Origin: Clostridia bacterium
GTDB lineage: Bacteria; Bacillota; Clostridia; Christensenellales; Borkfalkiaceae
Reading direction: 5' to 3'
NCBI GenBank assembly: GCA_017508485.1
Contig: JAFVYV010000012.1
Location: 1-64,000 of the forward strand
Length of the DNA: 64,000 nt
Shown here: positions 39,655-48,605 of the stretch, one piece after another
Layout of the letters: each line of letters begins with the position of its first letter
Numbering within the stretch: position 1 is the first letter of the stretch
Translations under genes and position numbers: made by a program
Notes under the pieces: model-generated
Database searches by the model: none
What the model was told of the DNA's origin: nothing
Seen by the model: only the letters and a program-made list of their open reading frames with translations

Positions 39655-42150
39655 ATGCTTGGTAGAATTGCAAGATTTATTTGCGTATTCGTTATTGGTA
39701 TAATAATCGGTATAGTAGGTTTAGGCTACGGCGAATATTTTTTGTTAGCCAAAATGCCTATTAGCACCGTTACTTCTTTACTACCAAACGGCGATGAATA
39801 CGTTAGCGAAACGTTACAAGACCTTAGCATTGTAGGTGTTGTACAATACGTAGCAAAGCCAGATACTACTATTGGCGACCTAACCACCTTATTACCAATT
39901 GCAGGAGATGCTATTGACGGACTACTTAATAACGAAGACTTAAACGACTTTGTCACTATTGATAGAGAAAAGGTTTACTCTCTCACTTTAGGCAATATTT
40001 TTGAAATTACTGATGCAGTTACCGTTACTGCAACTTTAAATTCACTATCAAGTAAGTTTGGTTTTACTTTAGGGGAATTAGAAAATCTTTCAATTTTCAA
40101 AACAACGACTGAGCCTATAACAAACCTATTTACTGAAGTTTATGGCGAAACTGACCCTAACTACGACCCTAATAAAACGGTTTACGGCTATAATCAAGCA
40201 GAAAACTTGCTTGAAGAAACGGATATAACGGCAACAAATTACACAAACCTTTACCAACTAACCACTCTTACTGAAGAAGATTTAGAGTTCGTTTGTTATC
40301 AAAACGGGGAAGAATACTTACCTATTTTTGAAGTGGTAAGTGAAACAAGTAGAAAGGTTACTACTTTAGTTTCTCCACTATACTTACATAAAAAGAGTTT
40401 AGCAGACCTACCTATAACTACTGCAATAAGCCAAATTGGCACGAGGCTTTACGACGTAAAGATAGGGGAATTTTTAGGTAATACGGGAACTGAAAGTGGT
40501 ATAGTAAAAGCCTTTGCAGATATTTCTATAAAAGACCTTTCAACTAACGCAGAAGATATTGTAAACAATATTGCCCTTGCCGATATTTTAGGGGAAACGG
40601 ACAACGACCTATTAAACGCATTACTAGTAATGCCTGACGGCACAACTAAAGTTACGGTTAGTACAATAGGTCAAAGAATTGACAGTTTAACAATAAGCGA
40701 CGTTTTAGGGGAAAGCGATGACCCGCTTATTAAAGCGTTATCAACCATGCCAAACGGCGACAAGGTTACAATAACCAACCTTGAGCAAAGAATTAGCACC
40801 CTAACTATTGGCGAAATAGTTGGTAGTGATGCAGACGGCGTTATAGGTGCGTTTAAAGATTTAACCATTGCTGACCTTTCAAATGGTGGCGAAAATTACG
40901 ATAAAGCAATCAACGATATTAAACTAAAAGATATCGTAGGTAGTAATGCCGACGGTTTATTAAAAGAATTGTTAACCGACGCAAATGGTGAAGACGTTAC
41001 GGTTGGAACTATCGGCGATAGACTTGATAGTTTAACCCTAACCGATATTTTAGGGGAAAGCGACGACCCGTTAATTACGGCTTTATCAACAATGCCAAAC
41101 GGCGACCCTGTTACAATTAAAACTCTTGAACAAAGAATTAACACTTTAACAATTAAAGATATTCTAGGGGACACGGACGGCGTATTAGATTCCTTTGAAG
41201 ACTTAACTATTAACGAAATAACAAGTGGTGGCGAAGAATACCAACAAGCCTTAAAAACCGTTCACTTAGTTGCTTTAGTAGGAACTCCTGCCCCTAACTC
41301 TATTTTAGAATCAATTTGTTACGACGACGGCGAAGAAGTAACCGTTTTAGGTCTTGAAGAACACTTACACGAACTAAAGATAGGCGAACTTATCGGTGAT
41401 GAGTTAACAGGATTTTTAGTTGCGTTTAAAGATGTAATGTTATTAGATATTGAAACCAACAGTCCTGCATACCAAAACGCAGTAAATTCTATCACTTTAA
41501 CTTCTTTACTAGGGGAACAAAAAGACGGTTTACTAAAAGCGCTTTGTTATGATTCAAACGGCAACCCTGTTACCGTTGGTACTATTCAAAACCGTATAAA
41601 CACCTTATATCTTTCAGACGTGGTTGACTGTTCACAAAGCAAGGTGTTAAAAGCCTTAAGCGATAGGAACGTTCTTTTAACGGAAATTGCTACTGAAATT
41701 AACAACCTTGACCTTGCTGAAATTTGTGAAGTTTCTGAAGTGTTCGTAGTGGCTTCAATTACTTCTTTTGATGGAAGTTATCCTTTATACGGCTATGATG
41801 AAAGTGAAAACAAGTTTGTTCTTGCAACCACTTACGAAGGCACGCTTGTTTCAGGCACTTACGAAATAACAACAACCTTTACTAAGTATTATAAATTAAA
41901 TAAAACTGCAGGGGCTTGGGCGTTTATTCTATACACAAATTCAGCAGAAAAAGATATTTTAGGCAACGCAAACTACTACACGGCGAATAGCGTTACAATC
42001 GGCAATATCGGTTCTTCTTTAACCGGTATAAGCACGGCATTTTCTAACGCAACCGTTAAGCAATTAGTAGACTTTGGCATCTTAGAAGACACGGTAAGCC
42101 CTCTACTTTATCCAAAAACTTTAAATGAAGCCTTAGACACTTTAGGTTAA
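39655..42150 (+). CDS. Membrane-anchored extracellular repeat protein, 831 residues
   Basis: I do not recognise the family. A single N-terminal span (about residues 7-28) serves as signal anchor; the rest is acidic, cysteine-poor and threonine/leucine/aspartate rich. From about 255 to 690 it is built of units of roughly 55-60 residues with the phrases DILGESDDPLI-ALSTMPNGD, VTI--LEQRI-TLTI and then AFKDLTI. The best pair repeats at DNA level (40675-40760 and 41029-41112, 118 codons apart). The C-terminal 130 residues break the pattern. A surface solenoid or adhesin-like stalk is inference. GGAGG lies 11 bases before the ATG. Confidence 0.8.
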   Translation: MLGRIARFICVFVIGIIIGIVGLGYGEYFLLAKMPISTVTSLLPNGDEYVSETLQDLSIVGVVQYVAKPDTTIGDLTTLLPIAGDAIDGLLNNEDLNDFVTIDREKVYSLTLGNIFEITDAVTVTATLNSLSSKFGFTLGELENLSIFKTTTEPITNLFTEVYGETDPNYDPNKTVYGYNQAENLLEETDITATNYTNLYQLTTLTEEDLEFVCYQNGEEYLPIFEVVSETSRKVTTLVSPLYLHKKSLADLPITTAISQIGTRLYDVKIGEFLGNTGTESGIVKAFADISIKDLSTNAEDIVNNIALADILGETDNDLLNALLVMPDGTTKVTVSTIGQRIDSLTISDVLGESDDPLIKALSTMPNGDKVTITNLEQRISTLTIGEIVGSDADGVIGAFKDLTIADLSNGGENYDKAINDIKLKDIVGSNADGLLKELLTDANGEDVTVGTIGDRLDSLTLTDILGESDDPLITALSTMPNGDPVTIKTLEQRINTLTIKDILGDTDGVLDSFEDLTINEITSGGEEYQQALKTVHLVALVGTPAPNSILESICYDDGEEVTVLGLEEHLHELKIGELIGDELTGFLVAFKDVMLLDIETNSPAYQNAVNSITLTSLLGEQKDGLLKALCYDSNGNPVTVGTIQNRINTLYLSDVVDCSQSKVLKALSDRNVLLTEIATEINNLDLAEICEVSEVFVVASITSFDGSYPLYGYDESENKFVLATTYEGTLVSGTYEITTTFTKYYKLNKTAGAWAFILYTNSAEKDILGNANYYTANSVTIGNIGSSLTGISTAFSNATVKQLVDFGILEDTVSPLLYPKTLNEALDTLG

Positions 42151-42202
42151 AAAACAAACAAAAAAGTTAAAAAACTAGCAAAAAATAGGCATTTTAAATA
42201 AA

Positions 42203-42238
42203 AGGGGTAAAAATAATTGACAATTTTTACCCTTTTTG
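42203..42238 (+). terminator. Terminator after the 831-residue gene
   Basis: GGGTAAAAAT (42205-42214) pairs with ATTTTTACCC (42223-42232), then T. Its right half overlaps the rpsF promoter. Confidence 0.75.
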
Positions 42239-42245
42239 TTATTAT
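42217..42245 (+). promoter_or_regulatory. rpsF operon promoter
   Basis: TTGACA (42217-42222), 17 bp, TATTAT (42240-42245). Confidence 0.75.
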
Positions 42246-42256
42246 AATTAAACCTT

Positions 42257-42287
42257 GCTTATATTTCGTATATAAGCCGAATAAGTC
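42257..42287 (+). promoter_or_regulatory. Possible S6:S18 autoregulatory leader
   Basis: GCTTATAT (42257-42264) and ATATAAGC (42270-42277) form a hairpin next to CCG (42277-42279), just before the rpsF ribosome site. Known S6:S18 leaders are hairpins with a critical CCG; whether this one matches needs a covariance search. Confidence 0.4.
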
Positions 42288-42303
42288 CGGGAGGTAAAAG
42301 AAT

Positions 42304-42582
42304 ATGACTAAATATGAAATGCTTTACATCTTAGCTCCAGAAGTTGAAGACGAAGCAAAAGAAGTCATCATCAAAAAAATTGAAGAGTTAGTAGCATCTA
42401 ACGGTGCCGTTGAAAAGACGGATAAATGGGGTATGAAAAAATTACAATATCCTATTAACTACAAAACTGAAGGTTTTTACGTATTAATGACTTTTGAAGC
42501 TGAACCAACCTTCATTAAAGAACTTCAAAGAGTTGCAGGCATCACTGATGGAATCATGAGAACTTTGATTACAAAAAGATAA
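42304..42582 (+). CDS. rpsF: 30S ribosomal protein bS6
   Basis: bS6 of 92 residues: KYEMLYILAPEVEDEA start, WGMKKLQYPINYKTEGFYVL middle, and a basic end. It binds S18 on the 30S platform. GGGAGG precedes the ATG. It is the first gene of the conserved rpsF-ssb-rpsR operon. Confidence 0.97.
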   Translation: MTKYEMLYILAPEVEDEAKEVIIKKIEELVASNGAVEKTDKWGMKKLQYPINYKTEGFYVLMTFEAEPTFIKELQRVAGITDGIMRTLITKR

Positions 42583-42602
42583 ACTGCTAAGGAGAATAAA
42601 AT

Positions 42603-43004
42603 ATGAATAAAGTAATTTTAATAGGTAATTTAGCAAGAGACCCTGAACTAAGTGAAACTCCTAACGGAATAGCCGTTTGCAGACTTACAGTTGCCGTTTC
42701 AAGAAGTTATGGTAACAGCGAAGCAGACTTCTTCAACGTAACCGTATGGAGAGAACGTGCAGAAACTTGCGCTAAATACTTAAGCAAAGGTAGTAAAGTT
42801 GGCATTGTTGGTAGTTTACAAAACCGTTCTTATGAAGATAAAGACGGCGTTAAGAGATACGCTACTGACATCGTTGCAAACGAAGTTGAATTTTTAAGTC
42901 AAAAAAGTAGCAATAATGATGAAAAGTTTGAAGCAGATTCTGCTCCAACAAAAACAGTTAGACCTACTTTAGAACCTATTGACGACGACAAATTACCTTT
43001 CTAG
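42603..43004 (+). CDS. ssb: Single-stranded DNA-binding protein
   Basis: The OB fold starts MNKVILIGNLARDPEL and includes ADFFNVTVWRERAE; the linker is short and the C-terminal tip DDDKLPF is the partner-binding acidic tail. At 133 residues it is a short SSB. AAGGAG precedes the ATG. It sits between rpsF and rpsR as usual. Confidence 0.97.
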   Translation: MNKVILIGNLARDPELSETPNGIAVCRLTVAVSRSYGNSEADFFNVTVWRERAETCAKYLSKGSKVGIVGSLQNRSYEDKDGVKRYATDIVANEVEFLSQKSSNNDEKFEADSAPTKTVRPTLEPIDDDKLPF

Positions 43005-43022
43005 TAAAAAAGGAGATTAAAG

Positions 43023-43268
43023 ATGGAAGAAAATAAAGTTAAAAAATTTGTAAAAAAAGCACCAAGAAAAAAGGTTTGTGCTTTCTGCCAAAACAAAACT
43101 GACGTTATTGATTACAAAGACGTTGCAGTTTTAAGAAGATACATTACTGAAAAGGGTAAGATTTTACCAAGAAGAATGACTGGCGTTTGTGCTAAACACC
43201 AAAGAGTTCTAGCTAATGCTATCAAAAAGGCAAGAATTGCAGATTTATTACCATTTAAGGGTGAATAA
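43023..43268 (+). CDS. rpsR: 30S ribosomal protein bS18
   Basis: bS18 of 81 residues with CAFCQNK near the start and a histidine/cysteine pair (CAKH) later, indicating a zinc-binding form; the [14 protein letters not shown] segment is conserved. AAGGAG precedes the ATG. Last gene of the operon. Confidence 0.97.
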   Translation: MEENKVKKFVKKAPRKKVCAFCQNKTDVIDYKDVAVLRRYITEKGKILPRRMTGVCAKHQRVLANAIKKARIADLLPFKGE

Positions 43269-43283
43269 TCAAAACTAAAACTA

Positions 43284-43320
43284 AGGCACTTTGCTTAAAA
43301 TTAAGCAAGGTGCTTTTTTT
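43284..43320 (+). terminator. rpsF-ssb-rpsR terminator
   Basis: GCAC-T-TTGCTTAA (43286-43298) with TTAAGCAA-G-GTGC (43301-43313), then eight T. Confidence 0.9.
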
Positions 43321-43464
43321 TATGCAAAAAAATCAAAAAGTTAAAAGTTAAACTGCACTTGTTAAAATTTCACAAAAATAGTTGCAGTTTTACAAAAACG
43401 GCTAAAAATAGGTAAAATTTTGTGAACTTTTTTCAAAAATTTTCATTTTTAGGGGTAAAAACGC

Positions 43465-43493
43465 TTTACAAACTGATTTTAAAAGAGTATATT
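43465..43493 (+). promoter_or_regulatory. Promoter of candidate sRNA
   Basis: TTTACA (43465-43470), 17 bp, TATATT (43488-43493). It stands in a 364-bp gene-free region. Confidence 0.65.
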
Positions 43494-43499
43494 ATAGGT

Positions 43500-43588
43500 G
43501 TTCTTAAGGAACAGTAAACAAAGCTTATCATTTTCCCCCTTATCATATATTATTCAGGAAGCAGTTAACCAAGTTAATTGCTTTTTGA
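43500..43588 (+). ncRNA. Candidate small RNA of about 90 nt
   Basis: Between the promoter and a clear terminator hairpin (AAGCAGTTAAC 43559-43569 with GTTAATTGCTT 43573-43583, then T) no frame of useful size occurs. The 5' end can form GTTC-TTAAG-GAAC. The middle is an unpaired pyrimidine stretch with TTTTCCCCCTT, complementary to G-rich Shine-Dalgarno sequences, as in C-rich Firmicute regulatory RNAs. No known family is recognised. Confidence 0.5.
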
Positions 43589-43614
43589 ATTTTAAAGGAC
43601 TTTTTTAACAAAAC

Positions 43615-43646
43615 AAAAAAGACTAACTTTCGTTAGTCTTTTTTTA
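43615..43646. terminator. Bidirectional terminator before the GT4 gene
   Basis: AAAAAAGACTAAC (43615-43627) pairs with GTTAGTCTTTTTT (43632-43644). It overlaps the last codons of the leftward glycosyltransferase. Confidence 0.85.
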
Positions 43647-44913
43647 ATTCCTTTTTTGCTAATTTATGTTTTTTGTTTTCTTCTTTTATATAAGCCTTTA
43701 TTTCCTTTTTTTCTTCTTTAGTAAACTTAACCTTTTTAGGTTTTTCTTTTCTACTTATAATTTCTTTATATCTATCTATAAGTTTTTCCGTACAATCGCT
43801 CCAAGAAAGGTAAAGGGTTTCACCTGCCGTTTTGCCTACCCTTTTTAAGTTTTCTTTATCACTAATAGCAAAAATTATTTTATTACTAAAATCTTCTAAA
43901 CTATCTTCTGCTAAAAAGCCGTTTTGGTTATCTATAACGCCAAGCCCTGCTTGAGAATTTTTTATAAAAAGACCAGGGGTGTCAAAGGTGGCAGATTCTA
44001 CTTTAACAAGACCAAAGTTATCGTATAAAGAAGGGAACAAAAATAGGTCTGCCCTTGCGTAAATTAAAGGGAACAGTTCTCTATCTAAAAACCCGGTAAA
44101 TATAACATGGTCTTCAAGATTAAGCCTTTTAACAAGTTCTTTTAAGTTCTTTTCTTCAGGTCCTTTGCCTACCACAAAAAACTTAAAATTAAACCCTTTT
44201 TCTTTAACCTTTTTCAAAGAATTTATAATAAAATCAATTCTTTTTAGGTTCATAATTCTTCCAACGAAAAGGAAGACTATTTCATCACCAGCTAGGTTAA
44301 AAGTTTTGTTTGCATTATCTTTTAAGCCGTCAATATCGCTAACTCTTTCTAACTCCGTGCCAAAAGGAAGTAGCGTTATTTTACCCGTATAGCCAAAAGA
44401 CCTTGCTTGTTTTGCAACCCCTTCCGATACGCAAAAAACTTCATCCATTTTGTTGTACTTTCTACCTATATACTTAACGCACCACTCTGCAATAAACGGT
44501 ATTTTTATAATATCCCTTAAAATAGGTCTAAAGTTAGAGTGAAAGGTGGCAACTATAGGAATATTCTTCTTTTTAGCAAGTTTTATTGCATAATTTGCCA
44601 TATTAAAAGGGGAGTGTAAGTGTATAATATCAATATCTTTTTCCTTAACGGCTTTTTTGAACTTTTTGTCTAAGTTAGGAAAGCCGTACATTGCCTTAAT
44701 CACAGGAAAACAAAAACTTTTACACCTTAAAACTTCGTAGGGAAGTTTCTCGTCAAAAGCATTTTTATGTTTAGGGGCAAGTGCAAACGCATCTTCCTTT
44801 TTAACCATTTCCGTAAGGTAGTGGTCCATACAATTAACCACCCCGTCAACGTAAGGAAGGTAGGCGTCCATCGCCATACAAACTTTCAATTTTTCATTTA
44901 CTACTTCTTTCAT
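43633..44913 (-). CDS. Glycosyltransferase family 4
   Basis: The 426-residue GT-B enzyme has an N-terminal MDAYLPYVDGVVNCM acceptor region, HLHSPF and FHSNFRP segments, and the C-terminal nucleotide-sugar site with FVGRIMNLKRIDF and the E-x7-E region ending FGLVKVESATFDTPGL. The closest type I can name is the diacylglycerol glucosyltransferase / PimB-like group. The C-terminal 45 residues are a highly basic tail, probably for membrane contact. It is divergent from the GT8 gene; together with the lipid kinase and the UPF0104 protein nearby, glycolipid or lipoteichoic anchor synthesis is the likely role. Confidence 0.85.
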   Translation of the reverse strand: MKEVVNEKLKVCMAMDAYLPYVDGVVNCMDHYLTEMVKKEDAFALAPKHKNAFDEKLPYEVLRCKSFCFPVIKAMYGFPNLDKKFKKAVKEKDIDIIHLHSPFNMANYAIKLAKKKNIPIVATFHSNFRPILRDIIKIPFIAEWCVKYIGRKYNKMDEVFCVSEGVAKQARSFGYTGKITLLPFGTELERVSDIDGLKDNANKTFNLAGDEIVFLFVGRIMNLKRIDFIINSLKKVKEKGFNFKFFVVGKGPEEKNLKELVKRLNLEDHVIFTGFLDRELFPLIYARADLFLFPSLYDNFGLVKVESATFDTPGLFIKNSQAGLGVIDNQNGFLAEDSLEDFSNKIIFAISDKENLKRVGKTAGETLYLSWSDCTEKLIDRYKEIISRKEKPKKVKFTKEEKKEIKAYIKEENKKHKLAKKELKKD

Positions 44914-44980
44914 CTTTTAACCCTTTATTTAATAATACCAAACCTTTTTGTTTTTTGCAACCACTTTTTGTTTAGTAATA

Positions 44981-45009
44981 TTGACAAAAAAGGGTTTTAA
45001 TGTCATAAT
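44981..45009 (+). promoter_or_regulatory. Promoter of the GT8 gene
   Basis: TTGACA (44981-44986), 17 bp, CATAAT (45004-45009). Confidence 0.75.
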
Positions 45010-45033
45010 ACATCTAATAAAAAGGGGATTGTT

Positions 45034-45855
45034 ATGATAAATATTTTTTATTGTACTGATGATAAATTCTTTAAGCAACAGTTGGTTTCTTTAATATCTT
45101 TAAAAAACACCACTAAAGAAGAATTAAACGTAATAAATCTAAACGTTGAGTGCAAAAAACTAAATAAACACAGTAAAAAAATGACGGACGAGCAAACGGC
45201 TTTTTTAGACGGCTTACTTAAAACGGTTAACAAAAACAGTTCGTTTAGGTCAATTGACGTATCTAACCTTTTTGAAGAAGTTATGGTAAAAGGCCCTAAC
45301 TTAAACTGGAAGTTTTACAGTTATTTTGTAACGATACGCTTAATAGCCGACCTTGTTAAAGAAATACCCGATAAGGTTTTGTACGTTGATGCCGACGTTA
45401 TTTTTAACAAAGACGTAAAAGAACTTTTTGATATAGATATAGAAAAGGTTGAAATTGCAGGTAGGCGCGATAAGGGTAGAATTTTTAACTATATGCAAAG
45501 TGGCGTAATGCTTATGAATATGGCTTTAATTAGAAAGACTGGTCTCTTAGAAAGAGCAAGAAAACTTGTTACTACAAAAAAATATCTTTATATTGATATG
45601 ACGCCTATGAATATCGCTTGTAAAAAGCGACTTATTCTACCAAAAAAATACAACAATTATAAGTATAATGAAAACAATATTATTCACCACGTTTGCGACA
45701 CAAGGGTAGGCAAAATTCCACTAACCAAAAAATGGTGGCGCCGTGTTAAAACTGATGAAGAAGAATTGATGATTTCTTTTCACCCTGAATACAAAAATAT
45801 TTATGATGAACTTGAAGTTTACAAAAATTCTCACCCAGAACTTTTTAGAAAATAA
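45034..45855 (+). CDS. Glycosyltransferase family 8
   Basis: The 273-residue GT-A enzyme starts with FYCTDDKFFKQQLVSL, has the metal-binding DADVIF (DxD) near residue 120, a GVMLMN segment, and a late HH-C region. GT8 members transfer glucose or galactose from UDP- or CDP-linked donors to wall or lipid polymers. AAGGGG precedes the ATG. A membrane protein gene follows 11 bp later. Confidence 0.87.
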   Translation: MINIFYCTDDKFFKQQLVSLISLKNTTKEELNVINLNVECKKLNKHSKKMTDEQTAFLDGLLKTVNKNSSFRSIDVSNLFEEVMVKGPNLNWKFYSYFVTIRLIADLVKEIPDKVLYVDADVIFNKDVKELFDIDIEKVEIAGRRDKGRIFNYMQSGVMLMNMALIRKTGLLERARKLVTTKKYLYIDMTPMNIACKKRLILPKKYNNYKYNENNIIHHVCDTRVGKIPLTKKWWRRVKTDEEELMISFHPEYKNIYDELEVYKNSHPELFRK

Positions 45856-45866
45856 AGGAGAAAGTT

Positions 45867-46580
45867 ATGTTTGCAAAAAGAACAAGATTTGTGCTAAACA
45901 ACACGGTAAACAAAATTAAAAAGTTTGCCTTTATAGTTTCTTGCATTTCTTCGGTTGCGTTTATTTTGTTTTACGCATACTCAATAATAACAAACATAAA
46001 AAAACTGCCCTTTTTAATAATTTACTCTTTGTTATGCTTAACTGCAATATTTTCTTTTATTTTGTTTTTAACAAAAAACAAACAGAACAAAAAAAGGGTT
46101 AAAAAAATAGGTAGGGGCAAAGATATTTTTAGATATTTAGTCCTTTTTGCCTTGCTTGTTGTAAAGGGTTTTGAAATTGCAAAAACAGATTCTTTAGGTG
46201 TTAACGGGCTAATTTTTATTGTATCTTTAATATTTTTCTTTTTACAAATTTTAATTGAATGTATATCTATTTTTGTTGAAAAAAGGATAGAAGAATTAAA
46301 GTCTGCTTTTGAAAAAGATTTTGATTTTAGCCTAAAAAGTAGTGCGTTAAAATTGTTAGATGCACCTTTAAAAGCAATTTATAACAAAAAAGAAAATATC
46401 ACACCTGACCCTGATGAAGCCGAACTTGAAGAATTCGTTAAGGAAACAAAATTAAAAAATAAGGAAAGAAAAAAGGCAAGAAAAGAAGGAAAAAAGGCAA
46501 GAAAAAAAGAACAAATAAAAAAAGAACTTGGCAAATTAAAAACACACGCAAGTACCGTTTTTAAGAAAAAACAAAAATAA
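45867..46580 (+). CDS. Unknown membrane protein with basic tail, 237 residues
   Basis: Four predicted membrane spans (about 22-41, 48-68, 88-104, 113-136) are followed by a cytoplasmic part that ends in a long lysine/arginine-rich helix (about 193-237). I do not recognise the family. It shares an operon with the GT8 gene, with AAGGAG before the ATG, and converges on the UPF0104 gene. A scaffold or polymer-export role is only a guess from context. Confidence 0.75.
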   Translation: MFAKRTRFVLNNTVNKIKKFAFIVSCISSVAFILFYAYSIITNIKKLPFLIIYSLLCLTAIFSFILFLTKNKQNKKRVKKIGRGKDIFRYLVLFALLVVKGFEIAKTDSLGVNGLIFIVSLIFFFLQILIECISIFVEKRIEELKSAFEKDFDFSLKSSALKLLDAPLKAIYNKKENITPDPDEAELEEFVKETKLKNKERKKARKEGKKARKKEQIKKELGKLKTHASTVFKKKQK

Positions 46581-46606
46581 AAAGCACTTATAAAAGTGCT
46601 TTTTTC
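46578..46606. terminator. Bidirectional terminator between convergent membrane genes
   Basis: AAAAGCACTT (46580-46589) pairs with AAGTGCTTTT (46594-46603). It overlaps the stop codons of both flanking genes. Confidence 0.85.
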
Positions 46607-47832
46607 TTTTTCTCTTTTCGCCTTACCCTAAGTGCTTTTATAAACACGAAAAGTACGCCGAATATTATAAAGAAGTAGTAAATAAAAAATCTCCAAGTAA
46701 GCATTGCCGTAACGCCGATACCACCTAAAAGGTTAACCGTAAACAAGCTGTAAAAACTTATTTCAGATGCCCCTGCATTACCAGGCGTTGGTATAAACAC
46801 TACCGTACAAGTTAAAATTAGGTGTGCGCAAACCATCTGCGCCCATTCTAATATGCCGTTAGTTTCCGGTAGGTCGTAGCCAAAAGTTCTTAAAACGAAG
46901 TAGGTTATTGACCCAGCGGCGATAGGTATTAAAAGTGAAGTTATAAACCCACAGAACAAGCACCCTTTTGAGGACGCCATACGCTTAATTGCTTTATAAT
47001 ATCTTTTAACTGCAACAATTCCTTTATATTTTAAAAGGTCAGGGTTTTTAATAAGTTTTAGTTTTGCTAAGACCTTAACGATAAAGGCAACTATACCCAT
47101 AACCACTTTTGGCATCATAAAAAAGAGTAGTACCAAAAACGGAATTAAAAGCAAGGTTGCTAGACCTATGTAAAAGAAAACTCTTGTTGCATCCGTTGTT
47201 ATAGACGGGCCGAAAATTCCTTTTGAGTCAAATATAATAGCCACTATACTTAATAAAGAAAAGGCAACTTGTGATAAAAATAAAGCAGAAATAGGTATTG
47301 CGGCAGCCGTACCACCGTCAACGCCGTTTTTTGTTAAGTTGAATACTTGAAAGGCTTGTCCACCCGTTGCAAAAGGGGTTATATTGTCGTAATATTTGCC
47401 CATCATAACGGTGATTAGCGCAACCTTAAACATCGGCTTTTTAGTGGTAACGTAAAGCATTATAAACACTTTTAGCACTTCTAAAAAGATATACAAAAAC
47501 AAGGCAACGAAAGCAAATAAAAGATATTTGTAATTTTTACCTACGACTTCTAAGATTTCTTTAAAAGAAAGCAGTTCTTTTCCCGTACCAAAATCTTGAT
47601 AGAAGGTAAAGGCCAAAGCCCCTAATATAAAAACTATAAATACTGCAGTAAAAATTCTTTTTGCCTTTCTTTGCCTACTGCCAACTTCAAAAAAAGTTTG
47701 CTTAAAGGGGGCAAGTTCTTCCATAGAAAGTTGCGTTGCCCTTACCTTTTTTTCCTTCTTTTTATGCGTTTTGTGTTTAGTTTTAACGCTTTCTACTTCT
47801 AAATCCATAGAAAGTTGTTTTGCCTTTTTCAT
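46588..47832 (-). CDS. UPF0104/lysylphosphatidylglycerol-synthase-TM-like membrane protein
   Basis: Seven to eight membrane spans follow a 50-residue charged cytoplasmic N-terminus. Landmarks of the family are NITPFATGGQAFQVF and the late FIPTPGNAGASE. This fold occurs as the flippase half of MprF and in proteins that move lipid-linked sugars. The N-terminus contains the same short phrase twice (QLSMDLE at 6-12 and QLSMEEL at 34-40). Two glycosyltransferases and a lipid kinase are close by, so lipid translocation is plausible. It follows rplI with a 17-bp gap. Confidence 0.85.
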   Translation of the reverse strand: MKKAKQLSMDLEVESVKTKHKTHKKKEKKVRATQLSMEELAPFKQTFFEVGSRQRKAKRIFTAVFIVFILGALAFTFYQDFGTGKELLSFKEILEVVGKNYKYLLFAFVALFLYIFLEVLKVFIMLYVTTKKPMFKVALITVMMGKYYDNITPFATGGQAFQVFNLTKNGVDGGTAAAIPISALFLSQVAFSLLSIVAIIFDSKGIFGPSITTDATRVFFYIGLATLLLIPFLVLLFFMMPKVVMGIVAFIVKVLAKLKLIKNPDLLKYKGIVAVKRYYKAIKRMASSKGCLFCGFITSLLIPIAAGSITYFVLRTFGYDLPETNGILEWAQMVCAHLILTCTVVFIPTPGNAGASEISFYSLFTVNLLGGIGVTAMLTWRFFIYYFFIIFGVLFVFIKALRVRRKEKKKKALL

Positions 47833-47849
47833 TTAATCCCTAACTGTTT

Positions 47850-48287
47850 TTATTTTACAATAACAATGATTTTTGCAGTTTCTTCAGCAGAAATTCTAAC
47901 GGCTAAATCGTACTTGCCGTATGCCTTAATAGGGTTAGGTAAAACAATCTTTTTCTTTTCAATATCAAACCCTTTTTCAAGAAGTTTATCTGCAATTTCT
48001 TTATTAGTTACGCTACCAAAAAACTTGCCGTTTTCACCACTTTTAATAACAATTTCAATAGTAGTGCCGTTTAACTTTTCTTTTAATTCTTTATTTGCCT
48101 TTTTTTGCTCAGCAATATGGAATTCCTTTGCGGCTTTTTGGTTATTGTTGTCGTTTAAGTTTTGGGCATTTGCTTCTTTAGCAAGACCCTTTTTTAATAA
48201 AAAGTTTTTAGCAAACCCGTCTTTTGCGTCAATAACGTCCCCTTTTTTGCCTGAACCTTTAACGTCTTGTAATAAAATAACTTTCAT
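47850..48287 (-). CDS. rplI: 50S ribosomal protein bL9
   Basis: bL9 of 145 residues: [30 protein letters not shown] is the canonical start region (its first 20 residues match closely), followed by the long connecting helix and the C-terminal domain with [14 protein letters not shown] precedes the ATG. Its usual partners dnaB and the DHH protein are absent here; the UPF0104 gene is downstream instead. Confidence 0.97.
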   Translation of the reverse strand: MKVILLQDVKGSGKKGDVIDAKDGFAKNFLLKKGLAKEANAQNLNDNNNQKAAKEFHIAEQKKANKELKEKLNGTTIEIVIKSGENGKFFGSVTNKEIADKLLEKGFDIEKKKIVLPNPIKAYGKYDLAVRISAEETAKIIVIVK

Positions 48288-48424
48288 TTTTACACCTCGT
48301 TTTTAATGTACTTATTTTAACACCATATACTAAAAAAGTCAAATTTATTTATTTAAGGACAAAAAGTAAAAAGAGGGTTATTTTTTTGTTTTTAGGGAAT
48401 AATAAAATAAAAAGGAGAAAAGGT

Positions 48425-48565
48425 ATGAAAAACAGTTCAATTAAATGTGACGTGTGTAGTTGCCGTCACAACCTAAACGGGGAAGGTTGCAGTTTAGAAA
48501 GCATTTGCGTAACAAATTCAAACTCTGCAAAAACCCGTTGCAATAGTTTTTGTGAAAAAAACTAA
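48425..48565 (+). CDS. DUF1540 small cysteine-rich protein, 46 residues
   Basis: It has the DUF1540 pattern: CDVCSCRHN near the start, then C--ESICV, and T-C-SFC at the end, six or more cysteines that probably bind a metal. Such proteins are widespread in Clostridia and of unknown function. AAAGGAG precedes the ATG and a terminator follows at once. It is short but well supported by composition, ribosome site and terminator. Confidence 0.85.
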   Translation: MKNSSIKCDVCSCRHNLNGEGCSLESICVTNSNSAKTRCNSFCEKN

Positions 48566-48566
48566 A

Positions 48567-48605
48567 TGAAAAAAGGTTGCTTTTAATATAAGCAACCTTT
48601 TTTAC
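48567..48605. terminator. Bidirectional terminator after DUF1540
   Basis: AAAAAAGGTTGCTT (48569-48582) pairs with AAGCAACCTTTTTT (48590-48603). It can also end a leftward transcript from the promoter at 48674-48701. Confidence 0.9.

Noticed and set aside
40449..41174. Minus-strand frames inside the repeat protein gene
   Set aside because: They recur with the DNA repeats and are mirror translations of the + strand codons.
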